A DNA stretch of 6,543 nucleotides from Thiotrichales bacterium (GTDB lineage Bacteria; Pseudomonadota; Gammaproteobacteria; J044). A program made the position numbers and the translations under genes. Positions 1-5,374 of this stretch are shown here, one piece after another. The stretch covers positions 1-6,543 of the forward strand of contig JANTGN010000150.1 of the NCBI GenBank assembly GCA_024762895.1, given 5' to 3'. The notes below the pieces were generated by a model, which was not told the DNA's origin, did not search any database, and saw nothing but the letters and a program-made list of their open reading frames with translations. Within the stretch, counting starts at the first letter, position 1; each line of letters begins with the position of its first letter.

Positions 1-678
1 GACAAAGACGGACGCATTCCCGAACGTTTCAAAGCGATTGCCTTTCGCTGGCATCAGCGTACGCTGAAGATCCTCAAGATTGATTTACAGTATTACGGAA
101 CCGCCCCCGACACCCCCGTGCTGGCGGTCTCCAATCATATCTCCTGGCTGGATGTTATCGTCATTGCGCAGGCCCTGCCGGTAAACTTTCTATCCAAGTC
201 CGAGGTGCGTTCCTGGCCCGTTTATGGCTGGCTGGCGGCACGTGGCGGCACCCTGTTTATTCAAAGGGGCACCCAAAATGCGGCCGACAAGGCCATCGAA
301 CAGATGAGGGACAATCTAGAGCATGGGGACAGTGTCCTGATCTTTCCCGAAGGCACCACAACGGATGGCAATGGACTGCGCAAGTTCCATGCGCGCCTGT
401 TTGCGGCAGCCCAGCAGGCGCGTGTTCCGATACAGCCCCTGGCATTACGCTACCCCGGCCCTGATGGCAGGACCCATCCCGCGGTACCCTTCATTGATCA
501 CGACCCACTGCACCACAGCCTGTGGGCGATTCTGGGCCAGAAAAGCATCAGGGCTGAACTACACTTCTGCCCCCAGATACCGGTCAATGGCCAGGAAAGA
601 AAGGAACTGGCCCAGCAGGCACATGACTGTATACAGCAGACCCTGGGAGTGCCTGATTACACAGGCACCCGGTCCTGA
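1..678 (+). CDS. PlsC-like 1-acyl-sn-glycerol-3-phosphate / lysophospholipid acyltransferase, 5' end cut by window
   Basis: The reading frame is open from base 1, so the start codon lies upstream; 225 residues are visible and the stop is TGA at 676-678. All four blocks of the glycerolipid acyltransferase family can be read: NHISWLD (visible residues 45-51, the catalytic HX4D), GGTLFIQRG (82-90), FPEGTT (115-120) and VPIQPLALRY (142-151). Known members transfer a fatty acyl group to lysophosphatidic acid, or to a related lysolipid, at the inner membrane. Family members are usually about 240-270 residues long, so probably only an N-terminal membrane segment is missing. The sequence alone does not separate housekeeping PlsC from an ornithine-lipid (OlsA-like) or other lysolipid acyltransferase. 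A VanZ-like gene follows 16 bases downstream on the same strand, so the two are probably cotranscribed. The family call is firm; the exact substrate is inferred. Confidence 0.9.
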   Translation, partial: DKDGRIPERFKAIAFRWHQRTLKILKIDLQYYGTAPDTPVLAVSNHISWLDVIVIAQALPVNFLSKSEVRSWPVYGWLAARGGTLFIQRGTQNAADKAIEQMRDNLEHGDSVLIFPEGTTTDGNGLRKFHARLFAAAQQARVPIQPLALRYPGPDGRTHPAVPFIDHDPLHHSLWAILGQKSIRAELHFCPQIPVNGQERKELAQQAHDCIQQTLGVPDYTGTRS

Positions 679-694
679 TTAGGACCTGGTCGGC

Positions 695-1087
695 ATGAAT
701 CTCAATAACCCAACGGGATTCCGTGCCCTGCGCTGGCTGCAGCTCTGGCGCGGCCTTGGCTGGCTGATGGTGCTGGCAGTCTGGTTGTTATCCCTAACCC
801 CCCAGGCCATGAGCGCTCCCGGTGGTGACAAGCTGCATCACTTGATTGCCTACTTCGGGCTCACGCTGTTGTTCTGCCAGTGGCACAGGCCCCAGCGACA
901 CTGGTTGATTGCCCTGAGTTTTGGATTGATGGGGGTCGCGATCGAACTGGTCCAGCCGTTCAGCGGACGTTATTTTTCATGGCTCGATATGCTGGCCAAT
1001 GTCACTGGCGTATTACTGGCCTGGTGGCTGGCCCAGGGCTGGGCAGGCCAGATACTGCAGCGACTGGAGTCCGGCAGACTGCTATGA
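695..1087 (+). CDS. VanZ-like family small membrane protein
   Basis: This 130-residue protein carries the VanZ-like signature: GDKLHHLIAYFGL (44-56), then a GVAIELVQPFSGRYFSWLD block (80-98), then MLANVTGVLLAWW (99-111). Four hydrophobic stretches (about 21-37, 48-62, 69-87 and 97-113) suggest a four-helix inner-membrane protein with few soluble parts. VanZ of enterococci gives low-level teicoplanin resistance. The short proteobacterial relatives have no settled function, and a resistance role should not be assumed here. The ATG at 695 is preceded by AGGA at 681-684 with a 10-base spacer, an acceptable ribosome binding site. The gene sits 16 bases after the acyltransferase gene and probably shares its transcript. 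Its TGA stop overlaps the znuB stop region of the opposite strand, leaving no room for a terminator between them. Confidence 0.85.
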   Translation: MNLNNPTGFRALRWLQLWRGLGWLMVLAVWLLSLTPQAMSAPGGDKLHHLIAYFGLTLLFCQWHRPQRHWLIALSFGLMGVAIELVQPFSGRYFSWLDMLANVTGVLLAWWLAQGWAGQILQRLESGRLL

Positions 1088-1876
1088 AACGCGGTGTGTA
1101 CCCCACCCCAGGTTCACCATGAAAAACAAAAGGGAGGCCACGACGACGATACTCGGCCCCGTCGGCGTATCCCATTGCAGTGACACCCACATCCCCCCTA
1201 TAACAGAGACACCTCCCGCCAGGGCTGCGAGCAGGGCCATCTGTTCGGGGCTCCTGGAAAAGCGCCGTGCCACGGCAGCAGGAATAATCAGCAAGGAGGT
1301 AATCAGGAGTACACCGACCAGCTTGATGGCCACGGCAACGACCAGTGCCATGAGTAACATGAATAGTAACCGCATCAGGTCCACACGCACCCCTTCTACC
1401 TGGGCCAGGTCTTCATTGACCGTGAGGGCCAGCAAGGGGCGCCAGATCATTAGCAATACCAGCAGGACGCCAGCACCACCCGCCATGATCCAGTACAACT
1501 CCGTGCCGGTCACGGCCAGGATGTCTCCAAACAGGTAGGCCATGAGATCGATGCGCAGGCCCTGGATCAGACTCAGGGCCACCAGGCCCAGCGACAGGCT
1601 GCTATGGGCGAAGATACCCAGTAAGGTGTCATGTGATAAGCGCTGACGAGACTCCATCCACACGACCAGCACGGCGATCCCCAGGCACACCAGCAACAAC
1701 GAGAGTGTCGTGTTGACACCGGTCAGGATGCCCAGGGCAATGCCCAGCAGCGCAGAATGCGAGAGACTATCCCCAAAATAGGCCATCCTGCGCCATACAA
1801 CGAAGGTACCCAGCGGACCGGCGACTGCGGCCACTACCAGACCCGCTATGAGGGCACGCCAGATAAAGTCATCCAT
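1082..1876 (-). CDS. znuB: Zinc ABC transporter, membrane permease ZnuB
   Basis: This 264-residue, very hydrophobic protein belongs to the ABC-3 family of metal permeases. Recognisable blocks are RRMAYFGDSLSHSALLGIAL (29-48), LMAYLFGDIL (111-120), GVLLITSLLIIPAAVARR (188-205, the likely ATPase-coupling region) and DTPTGPSIVV (236-245). It should form the inner-membrane channel through which zinc delivered by ZnuA is moved by ZnuC. The frame stays open upstream to 1981, but homologues begin near MDDFIWRALIAG, and the ATG at 1876 has AGGAAG at 1883-1888 with a 6-base spacer, so I chose that start. It overlaps the end of znuC by 8 bases (ATGGATGA), which suggests translational coupling. It is the last gene of the zur-znuC-znuB operon, and its TAG stop abuts the opposing stop of the VanZ-like gene. 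Zinc rather than manganese as substrate is inferred mainly from the adjacent zur and znuA. Confidence 0.95.
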   Translation of the reverse strand: MDDFIWRALIAGLVVAAVAGPLGTFVVWRRMAYFGDSLSHSALLGIALGILTGVNTTLSLLLVCLGIAVLVVWMESRQRLSHDTLLGIFAHSSLSLGLVALSLIQGLRIDLMAYLFGDILAVTGTELYWIMAGGAGVLLVLLMIWRPLLALTVNEDLAQVEGVRVDLMRLLFMLLMALVVAVAIKLVGVLLITSLLIIPAAVARRFSRSPEQMALLAALAGGVSVIGGMWVSLQWDTPTGPSIVVVASLLFFMVNLGWGTHRVS

Positions 1877-2642
1877 GCTCTTCTTCCTTTGACTCGTCCA
1901 GGTTATGGATATTGCCGTGGATATCATGACTATGGTCATGCTCATGGCTATACACCGCCAGGCCGGGGCCCACGGTATCACCGATCAGTCTCAGGTATTC
2001 AGGATGCTGGCTAATCGCCTCGGGACGGCCACTGCAGCAGACATGCTGGTTCAGGCATAGCACGGAATCCGAGGCCGCCATCACCAGATGCAGGTCATGC
2101 GAGACCATCAGTACACCGCAGTGATAGCGATCCCTCAAGCGACTAATGAGTTGATAGAGTTCGGCCTGCCCCCCCAGGTCGACACCCTGTGTGGGCTCAT
2201 CCAGAATTAGCAGATCGGGTTTTCTCAAAATCGCCCTTGCCAGCATGATGCGCTGAAACTCGCCCCCGGAGACCTCACTGATGGGGCAGTCCAGCACCCG
2301 GTCCGCACCCACCTCCAGCAGGGCCTCGCGCATCGCCTGCGCCGAGAATCGGCCGGCCGTCTTTAGAAAACGTTCCACACTCATGGGCAGGACCGGATCC
2401 ATCTGCAGGCGCTGGGGCACATACCCGATCTTCAGGCCCAATTCCGAAATCACGCTACCCTGCGAGGGTTTGAGTAGTCCCAGCAGGATACGCACCAGGG
2501 TGGTTTTACCAGCGCCATTGGGACCGATGACGGTAATAATCTCATCACGGTGTATGGCGATCTCAACCTTGTCGAGCAGGAGCTGGCCACCTCGACTAAA
2601 GGAAAGGTCACTACCGCTTAGCAATAATTCGTTAGCGCGCAT
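1869..2642 (-). CDS. znuC: Zinc ABC transporter, ATP-binding protein ZnuC
   Basis: This 257-residue ATPase has a complete nucleotide-binding set: Walker A GPNGAGKTT (40-48), Q-loop Gln77 in YVPQR, signature SGGE (125-128), Walker B LLILDEP (144-150) and switch His182 in SHD. It powers zinc import with ZnuB at the cytoplasmic face of the inner membrane. The C-terminus carries a histidine- and acid-rich tail from about 233 (seven His in the last 25 residues, for example HEHDHSHDIH), typical of several ZnuC proteins and plausibly metal-binding. The open frame extends upstream to 2780, but that part lies antiparallel-free inside zur on the same strand and has no homology I recognise. The ATG at 2642 has a perfect AGGAGG at 2652-2657, 9 bases away, and gives the expected N-terminus. 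It overlaps the 3' end of zur by 11 bases and znuB by 8, so the three genes form one tightly coupled operon. Confidence 0.96.
   Translation of the reverse strand: MRANELLLSGSDLSFSRGGQLLLDKVEIAIHRDEIITVIGPNGAGKTTLVRILLGLLKPSQGSVISELGLKIGYVPQRLQMDPVLPMSVERFLKTAGRFSAQAMREALLEVGADRVLDCPISEVSGGEFQRIMLARAILRKPDLLILDEPTQGVDLGGQAELYQLISRLRDRYHCGVLMVSHDLHLVMAASDSVLCLNQHVCCSGRPEAISQHPEYLRLIGDTVGPGLAVYSHEHDHSHDIHGNIHNLDESKEEEHG
1883..1888 (-). promoter_or_regulatory. Ribosome binding site that decides the znuB start
   Basis: AGGAAG on the minus strand lies 6 bases before the ATG at 1876. The same bases encode part of the Lys-Glu-Glu-Glu run at the ZnuC C-terminus, so one stretch serves as both coding sequence and ribosome binding site. 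Confidence 0.7.
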
Positions 2643-3123
2643 CCCGAGACGCCTCCTGGCAGAAGGGACAGACACCCGAGATCTCCAGGGAATCATCGCT
2701 GATTTCAAAACCATGAGGCCTGGCGTAATCCTCGAGCATGCCGAACAGATCCGGGGTTTCCAGTTCCAGGGCCTGGCCACAGCGCGAGCAGGTAAAGATC
2801 AGGCCTCGGTGGTGATGATGGGGATGACTACAGGCCATATAGGTATTCTGGGCCGGTAGCCGGTGGACCAGACCTTCCTGCTGCAGGAATTCCAGGGCAC
2901 GATAGACCGTTGGCGGGGAACTGCCCCGCCCCTGAGTCCTGAGGCTGTCCAGTAAATCGTAGGCCCCGACCGGGCGCCCCTGCCGAATGACCAGCTCCAG
3001 CACCTGCCGACGCAGGGGCGTCAGATTACTACCCCGCTCCCGGCACAGGGCATCAGCCTGAGCCAGCTGTTCATTCACCACCTGTGGGGCGGGCGGCTTG
3101 ATTCTTAGCGTTGAACTCATCAT
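2632..3123 (-). CDS. zur: Zinc uptake regulator Zur (Fur family repressor)
   Basis: This 163-residue protein aligns with E. coli Zur recalled from memory. The winged-helix segment contains LTPLRRQVLELV (34-45), AYDLLDSLR (54-62) and the recognition helix PPTVYRALEFL (70-80). Two CXXC pairs, Cys112/Cys115 and Cys152/Cys155, match the structural zinc site. His87, Cys98, His105 and Glu120 fall at the positions of the E. coli regulatory zinc ligands His77, Cys88, His96 and Glu111. The intervening loop carries a run of four histidines (102-105). When zinc-loaded it should bind the operator at 3124-3146 and repress znuA, znuCB and itself. Two ATG codons stand in tandem (3123 and 3120) with no Shine-Dalgarno sequence before either. 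E. coli Zur begins near residue 16 of this protein, where GTG codons also occur, so the exact start is uncertain. It is the first gene of the operon and overlaps znuC by 11 bases. Confidence 0.95.
   Translation of the reverse strand: MMSSTLRIKPPAPQVVNEQLAQADALCRERGSNLTPLRRQVLELVIRQGRPVGAYDLLDSLRTQGRGSSPPTVYRALEFLQQEGLVHRLPAQNTYMACSHPHHHHRGLIFTCSRCGQALELETPDLFGMLEDYARPHGFEISDDSLEISGVCPFCQEASRDAR
2652..2657 (-). promoter_or_regulatory. Ribosome binding site that decides the znuC start
   Basis: A perfect AGGAGG on the minus strand lies 9 bases before the ATG at 2642, within the last codons of zur. It fixes the znuC start well inside a much longer open frame. Confidence 0.8.
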
Positions 3124-3146
3124 GTAATGTTATAGTATTACATTAC
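3124..3146. promoter_or_regulatory. Predicted Zur operator (Zur box) shared by zur and znuA
   Basis: This 23-base imperfect palindrome is centred on base 3135. The left half is GTAATGTTATA and the reverse complement of the right half is GTAATGTAATA, so 10 of 11 positions agree. Its core GTTATAGTATTAC closely resembles the zinc-regulator boxes known from gammaproteobacterial znuA promoters, whose core is of the type GTTATAnTATAAC. It lies directly between divergent zur and znuA, touches the first base outside the zur ATG, and contains the likely znuA -10 element. One bound Zur dimer, or a pair of dimers, could therefore block both directions. Binding is inferred from form and position. Confidence 0.88.
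3128..3136 (+). promoter_or_regulatory. Likely extended -10 promoter of znuA, inside the Zur box
   Basis: TGTTATAGT fits an extended -10 element (TG, one base, then TATAGT, five of six matches to TATAAT). A convincing -35 is not seen at 17 bases; TTGAAC at 3111-3116 is only 14 bases away. The predicted transcript start is near 3143, giving a leader of about 29 bases before the znuA ATG. The position inside the operator explains zinc repression by simple occlusion. Confidence 0.5.
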
Positions 3147-3171
3147 GTTTGCAATCTCCTGACCCTGACTG

Positions 3172-4062
3172 ATGTTAAAACTACGCCCCCTGATATTGTT
3201 CCTGCTGCTGATCGGATTTTCGGCTGCACAGGCCCAACCCCGTGTGGTTAGCACGATTTTACCGATCCATTCACTGACGGCCTCGATCATGAACGGTGTG
3301 GCTGAACCTGAATTGCTGATACCAGCCTGGTCATCCCCCCATGACTGGAACCTGCGCCCCAGCCAACGTCGCAATCTTCAGCAGGCCGATCTGATTATCT
3401 GGACCAGCGAGTCCCTGGAAAGCTTCATGCCGCAGCTGCTCAGGGGCATACCCGAGTCGGTCCACGATCTGGAACTGGCATCCCTGCCTGGCCTGAACCT
3501 GATCCGAGACGAGCACCCACACAACGGACAGGAAGGACACAGCATCGACCCCCATCTCTGGCTGGACCCTCAACAGGCCAGCCTCATCGCCACCGGCATT
3601 GGCAACACCCTCAGCCAGATCGACCCGGCCAATGCCAGGCACTATCAGGCCAATCTGGACACCCTGAGAAAAAGGCTGGCCCAGCTCGATAAAGAGATAG
3701 AACAAGCTACTTCATCCCTGAAAGGGGTTCCTTTTATCGTGTATCACGATGCCTATGGTTATTACATTCGACGTTATGATTTGAATCAGGCGGGAGAGGT
3801 GACCCTGATCGCCCATCAGCAACCCGGGGCAAGACACCTCCTGGCACTGCGTCGACTGATCGTGAACGACGACTCCATTCGTTGCCTGTTTACGGAACCC
3901 CAGTTCGAACCCGCCATCGTACAAAACCTGGTCGAGGGGACCGAGGTAATACGCGCGGAACTGGATCCGATTGGCTCGGCCCTGGAACCCGGACCTGAGG
4001 CCTATTTCCTGCTCATGCAGACACTCACTACCAACCTCAGCGCCTGTCTGACCCGGGACTAG
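3172..4062 (+). CDS. znuA: Periplasmic zinc-binding protein ZnuA
   Basis: This 296-residue protein is the solute-binding component of the zinc ABC transporter. It starts with a clear signal peptide (Lys3 and Arg5, a hydrophobic core from about 6 to 17, probable cleavage after AQA at residue 21). The three zinc-ligand histidines are in recognisable contexts: His57 in SPHDWNLRPS, His128 in DPHLWLDP and His192 in VYHDAYGYY. Cys238 (CLFTEPQFEP) and Cys292 near the C-terminus match the disulfide-forming pair of E. coli ZnuA. The histidine-rich loop that normally precedes the second ligand is reduced to a short EHPHNGQEGH (114-123). The gene is transcribed away from zur across 48 bases holding the Zur box. 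No Shine-Dalgarno sequence precedes the ATG at 3172, but the signal peptide supports this start. The TAG stop shares a CTAG with the stop of the opposing downstream gene. Confidence 0.96.
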   Translation: MLKLRPLILFLLLIGFSAAQAQPRVVSTILPIHSLTASIMNGVAEPELLIPAWSSPHDWNLRPSQRRNLQQADLIIWTSESLESFMPQLLRGIPESVHDLELASLPGLNLIRDEHPHNGQEGHSIDPHLWLDPQQASLIATGIGNTLSQIDPANARHYQANLDTLRKRLAQLDKEIEQATSSLKGVPFIVYHDAYGYYIRRYDLNQAGEVTLIAHQQPGARHLLALRRLIVNDDSIRCLFTEPQFEPAIVQNLVEGTEVIRAELDPIGSALEPGPEAYFLLMQTLTTNLSACLTRD

Positions 4063-4862
4063 GCCACGCGTCTTAATCGTGTCGGTTCACCAATGCCTGT
4101 GGGCATACGCTCCAGCACGTGTTGCGCATTGGACCAGTGCAGCAACTCCAGATCCCCGTTCTCATCCTCGGCCAGGCAGGTGCAGTGCTCCACCCAGTCG
4201 CCATCATTACAGTAATCAATACCCTTGATCTTTTTCAGGGCCGGCTGATGGATATGTCCACAGATCACACCATCAAAGCCCTCATCCCTGGCCTGCTCCG
4301 CCACCAGCATTTCATATTGCTCGATGTAGCTTTGTGCCTGGCCCAGGTGCAACTTGATAAAACCGGACAGGGACCAGTAAGAACGCCCCATACCGGTACG
4401 TAACTTGTTGTAGGCACGATTGAGTCCCAGCAGGACCGAGTAGGCTGAATCCCCGAGCTTTTTAAGCGGACGATTAAATCGCATCAGGTGATCAAATTCA
4501 TCACCATGGGTGACCTTCATACGTCGGCCATCGGCGGTCTCATGAACGGCCTGGGTCATGATCGAGATACCTGAGATCTCCGAACCCGAGAATCGGCGTA
4601 CCGGGGCATCGTGATTACCGGGTATATAGATAACGCGTGTGCCGCTGGCCGCCTTATCCAGCACCGCCTGAATGACGGCAGACTGCGTGCGTGTCCAGTT
4701 AATGCGCTGGGGGATGGCCCAGAGGTCAAAGACATCACCGACCAGATAAATGAACTCGGTTTGAGTCGACTGTAACAGATCCAGCAAATAGGCCGACTTA
4801 CAGTCGGCCGTACCCAGATGCAGGTCCGAGATGAATAAACTGCGATACCTTTGAACCGCCAT
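4059..4862 (-). CDS. LpxH-like metallophosphoesterase (UDP-2,3-diacylglucosamine diphosphatase-like)
   Basis: This 267-residue calcineurin-type phosphoesterase has the full metal-binding set: Asp13/His15 (SDLHLGT), Asp43 (VGDVFDLW), Asn83/His84 (PGNHDAP), His119 (THGDEFD) and His203/His205 (GHIHQP), followed by NDGDWVEHCT (219-228). This pattern is that of the COG2908 group, often annotated as UDP-2,3-diacylglucosamine diphosphatase of lipid A synthesis. True LpxH of E. coli has GNRD where this protein has GNHD, so I treat the lipid A role as unproven and give no symbol. The frame is open to an ATG at 4892, but the ATG at 4862 has AAGGG at 4871-4875 with an 8-base spacer and gives the N-terminus expected from relatives. 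Its start codon lies in an inverted repeat. dgkA is 92 bases upstream on the same strand, and its stop overlaps that of znuA. Confidence 0.88.
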   Translation of the reverse strand: MAVQRYRSLFISDLHLGTADCKSAYLLDLLQSTQTEFIYLVGDVFDLWAIPQRINWTRTQSAVIQAVLDKAASGTRVIYIPGNHDAPVRRFSGSEISGISIMTQAVHETADGRRMKVTHGDEFDHLMRFNRPLKKLGDSAYSVLLGLNRAYNKLRTGMGRSYWSLSGFIKLHLGQAQSYIEQYEMLVAEQARDEGFDGVICGHIHQPALKKIKGIDYCNDGDWVEHCTCLAEDENGDLELLHWSNAQHVLERMPTGIGEPTRLRRVA

Positions 4863-4890
4863 GTCTTCAGCCCTTTGATGGAGACATGGC
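4858..4890 (-). promoter_or_regulatory. Inverted repeat / RNA hairpin enclosing the start codon of the LpxH-like gene
   Basis: Arms GCCATGTCT (4858-4866) and AGACATGGC (4882-4890) are perfect 9-base inverted repeats around a 15-base centre. In the minus-strand mRNA the second arm contains the AUG at 4862, while the putative AAGGG ribosome binding site sits in the loop. The element could limit translation or act as a DNA operator. The repeat is seen directly; any function is inferred. Confidence 0.5.
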
Positions 4891-4891
4891 A

Positions 4892-4897
4892 TTTATA
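4892..4897 (-). promoter_or_regulatory. Possible -10 element before the LpxH-like gene
   Basis: TATAAA on the minus strand lies 29 bases before the preferred ATG at 4862, predicting a transcript start near 4885. No good -35 is visible 16-18 bases upstream. If used, it would exclude the ATG at 4892 as a start and would remove part of the 5' arm of the hairpin. Weak call. Confidence 0.25.
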
Positions 4898-4954
4898 AGG
4901 ACTCAGGATGAACCCCGGGTCACAAAATGGTTTAGATTGGGTTAATTATTTACG

Positions 4955-5329
4955 TCAGGTGGATGACACACGCTCATAGATGATTAAGCCCCAGATCACC
5001 GCCACATTGACCAGGCTCAGCAGGACGGCTGCCGACCCCATATCCTTGGCCCGACCCGAGAGCTTGTGCAACTCACCCCCAAAGCGATCGACCACGGCCT
5101 CTATCGCCGAATTCAGGATCTCAACGATCAGGACCAGGAACAGACAGCCAATCAAAAGCGCCCGCTCAACACCCGTTTGGCCCAGCCAGAAGGCCAGGGG
5201 CGCCAGGATTAGAAACAGCGCAGTCTCCTGCCTGAATGCGGCCTCGTGTTTAAACACGGCCACAAAACCCTTCCAGGAATAACCCGTCGCCAGAATGATG
5301 CGTTTAATACCCTTGTTACCCGGTTTCAC
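4955..5329 (-). CDS. dgkA: Diacylglycerol kinase DgkA (prokaryotic, integral membrane)
   Basis: This 124-residue protein aligns along its whole length with E. coli DgkA recalled from memory. The family hallmark EILNSAIEAVVDR (70-82) and the following SGRAKDMGSAAV (91-102) are intact. Glu70, Asn73, Glu77, Asp81 and Asp96 correspond to the E. coli catalytic and metal-binding Glu69, Asn72, Glu76, Asp80 and Asp95. Three transmembrane helices are apparent (about 36-50, 55-78 and 98-117) after an N-terminal amphipathic segment containing GYSWKG. The enzyme phosphorylates diacylglycerol, a by-product of membrane-derived oligosaccharide and envelope modification, to phosphatidic acid. The start is GTG at 5329, preceded by GAGGGG at 5339-5344 (9-base spacer), and the resulting N-terminus has the same length as the E. 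coli one. The aldehyde dehydrogenase gene ends 45 bases upstream with no visible terminator, so cotranscription is plausible. Confidence 0.96.
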   Translation of the reverse strand: MKPGNKGIKRIILATGYSWKGFVAVFKHEAAFRQETALFLILAPLAFWLGQTGVERALLIGCLFLVLIVEILNSAIEAVVDRFGGELHKLSGRAKDMGSAAVLLSLVNVAVIWGLIIYERVSST

Positions 5330-5374
5330 GGATTCCTGCCCCTCGGTGTTTGTATTGCATTCAAGACTTATTAA

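Noticed and set aside
999..1538. A 179-codon plus-strand open frame opposite znuB
   Set aside because: It lies antisense to a clear ZnuB, its translation is low-complexity Thr/Ser/Arg-rich as expected of an opposite-strand shadow, and it has no recognisable domain.
1877..1981. N-terminal extension of znuB to 1981
   Set aside because: The 35 extra residues are the out-of-frame reading of the His-rich ZnuC tail; the ATG at 1876 has a good ribosome site and a family-like N-terminus.
2643..2780. N-terminal extension of znuC to an upstream start
   Set aside because: The 46 extra residues overlap zur in another frame and match nothing in ZnuC; a perfect AGGAGG supports the internal ATG at 2642.
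2281..2859. A 192-codon plus-strand open frame opposite znuC and zur
   Set aside because: It is antisense to two well-supported genes, spans their junction, and has no domain or convincing ribosome site.
3141..3160. Minus-strand AGGAG (3156-3160) followed by ATG TAA, a start-stop upstream of zur
   Set aside because: The 12-base spacing is long, it falls in the operator, and a transcript including it would need a promoter inside znuA; most likely chance.
4863..4892. Upstream ATG at 4892 as start of the LpxH-like gene
   Set aside because: No ribosome site precedes it, the ten added residues are not family-like, and the ATG at 4862 has AAGGG at proper spacing. It remains a minor possibility.
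4911..4943. Possible terminator after dgkA (AACCC at 4911-4915 and GGGTT at 4939-4943)
   Set aside because: The stem is only five base pairs with a loop over 20 bases and no T-run on the transcribed strand.
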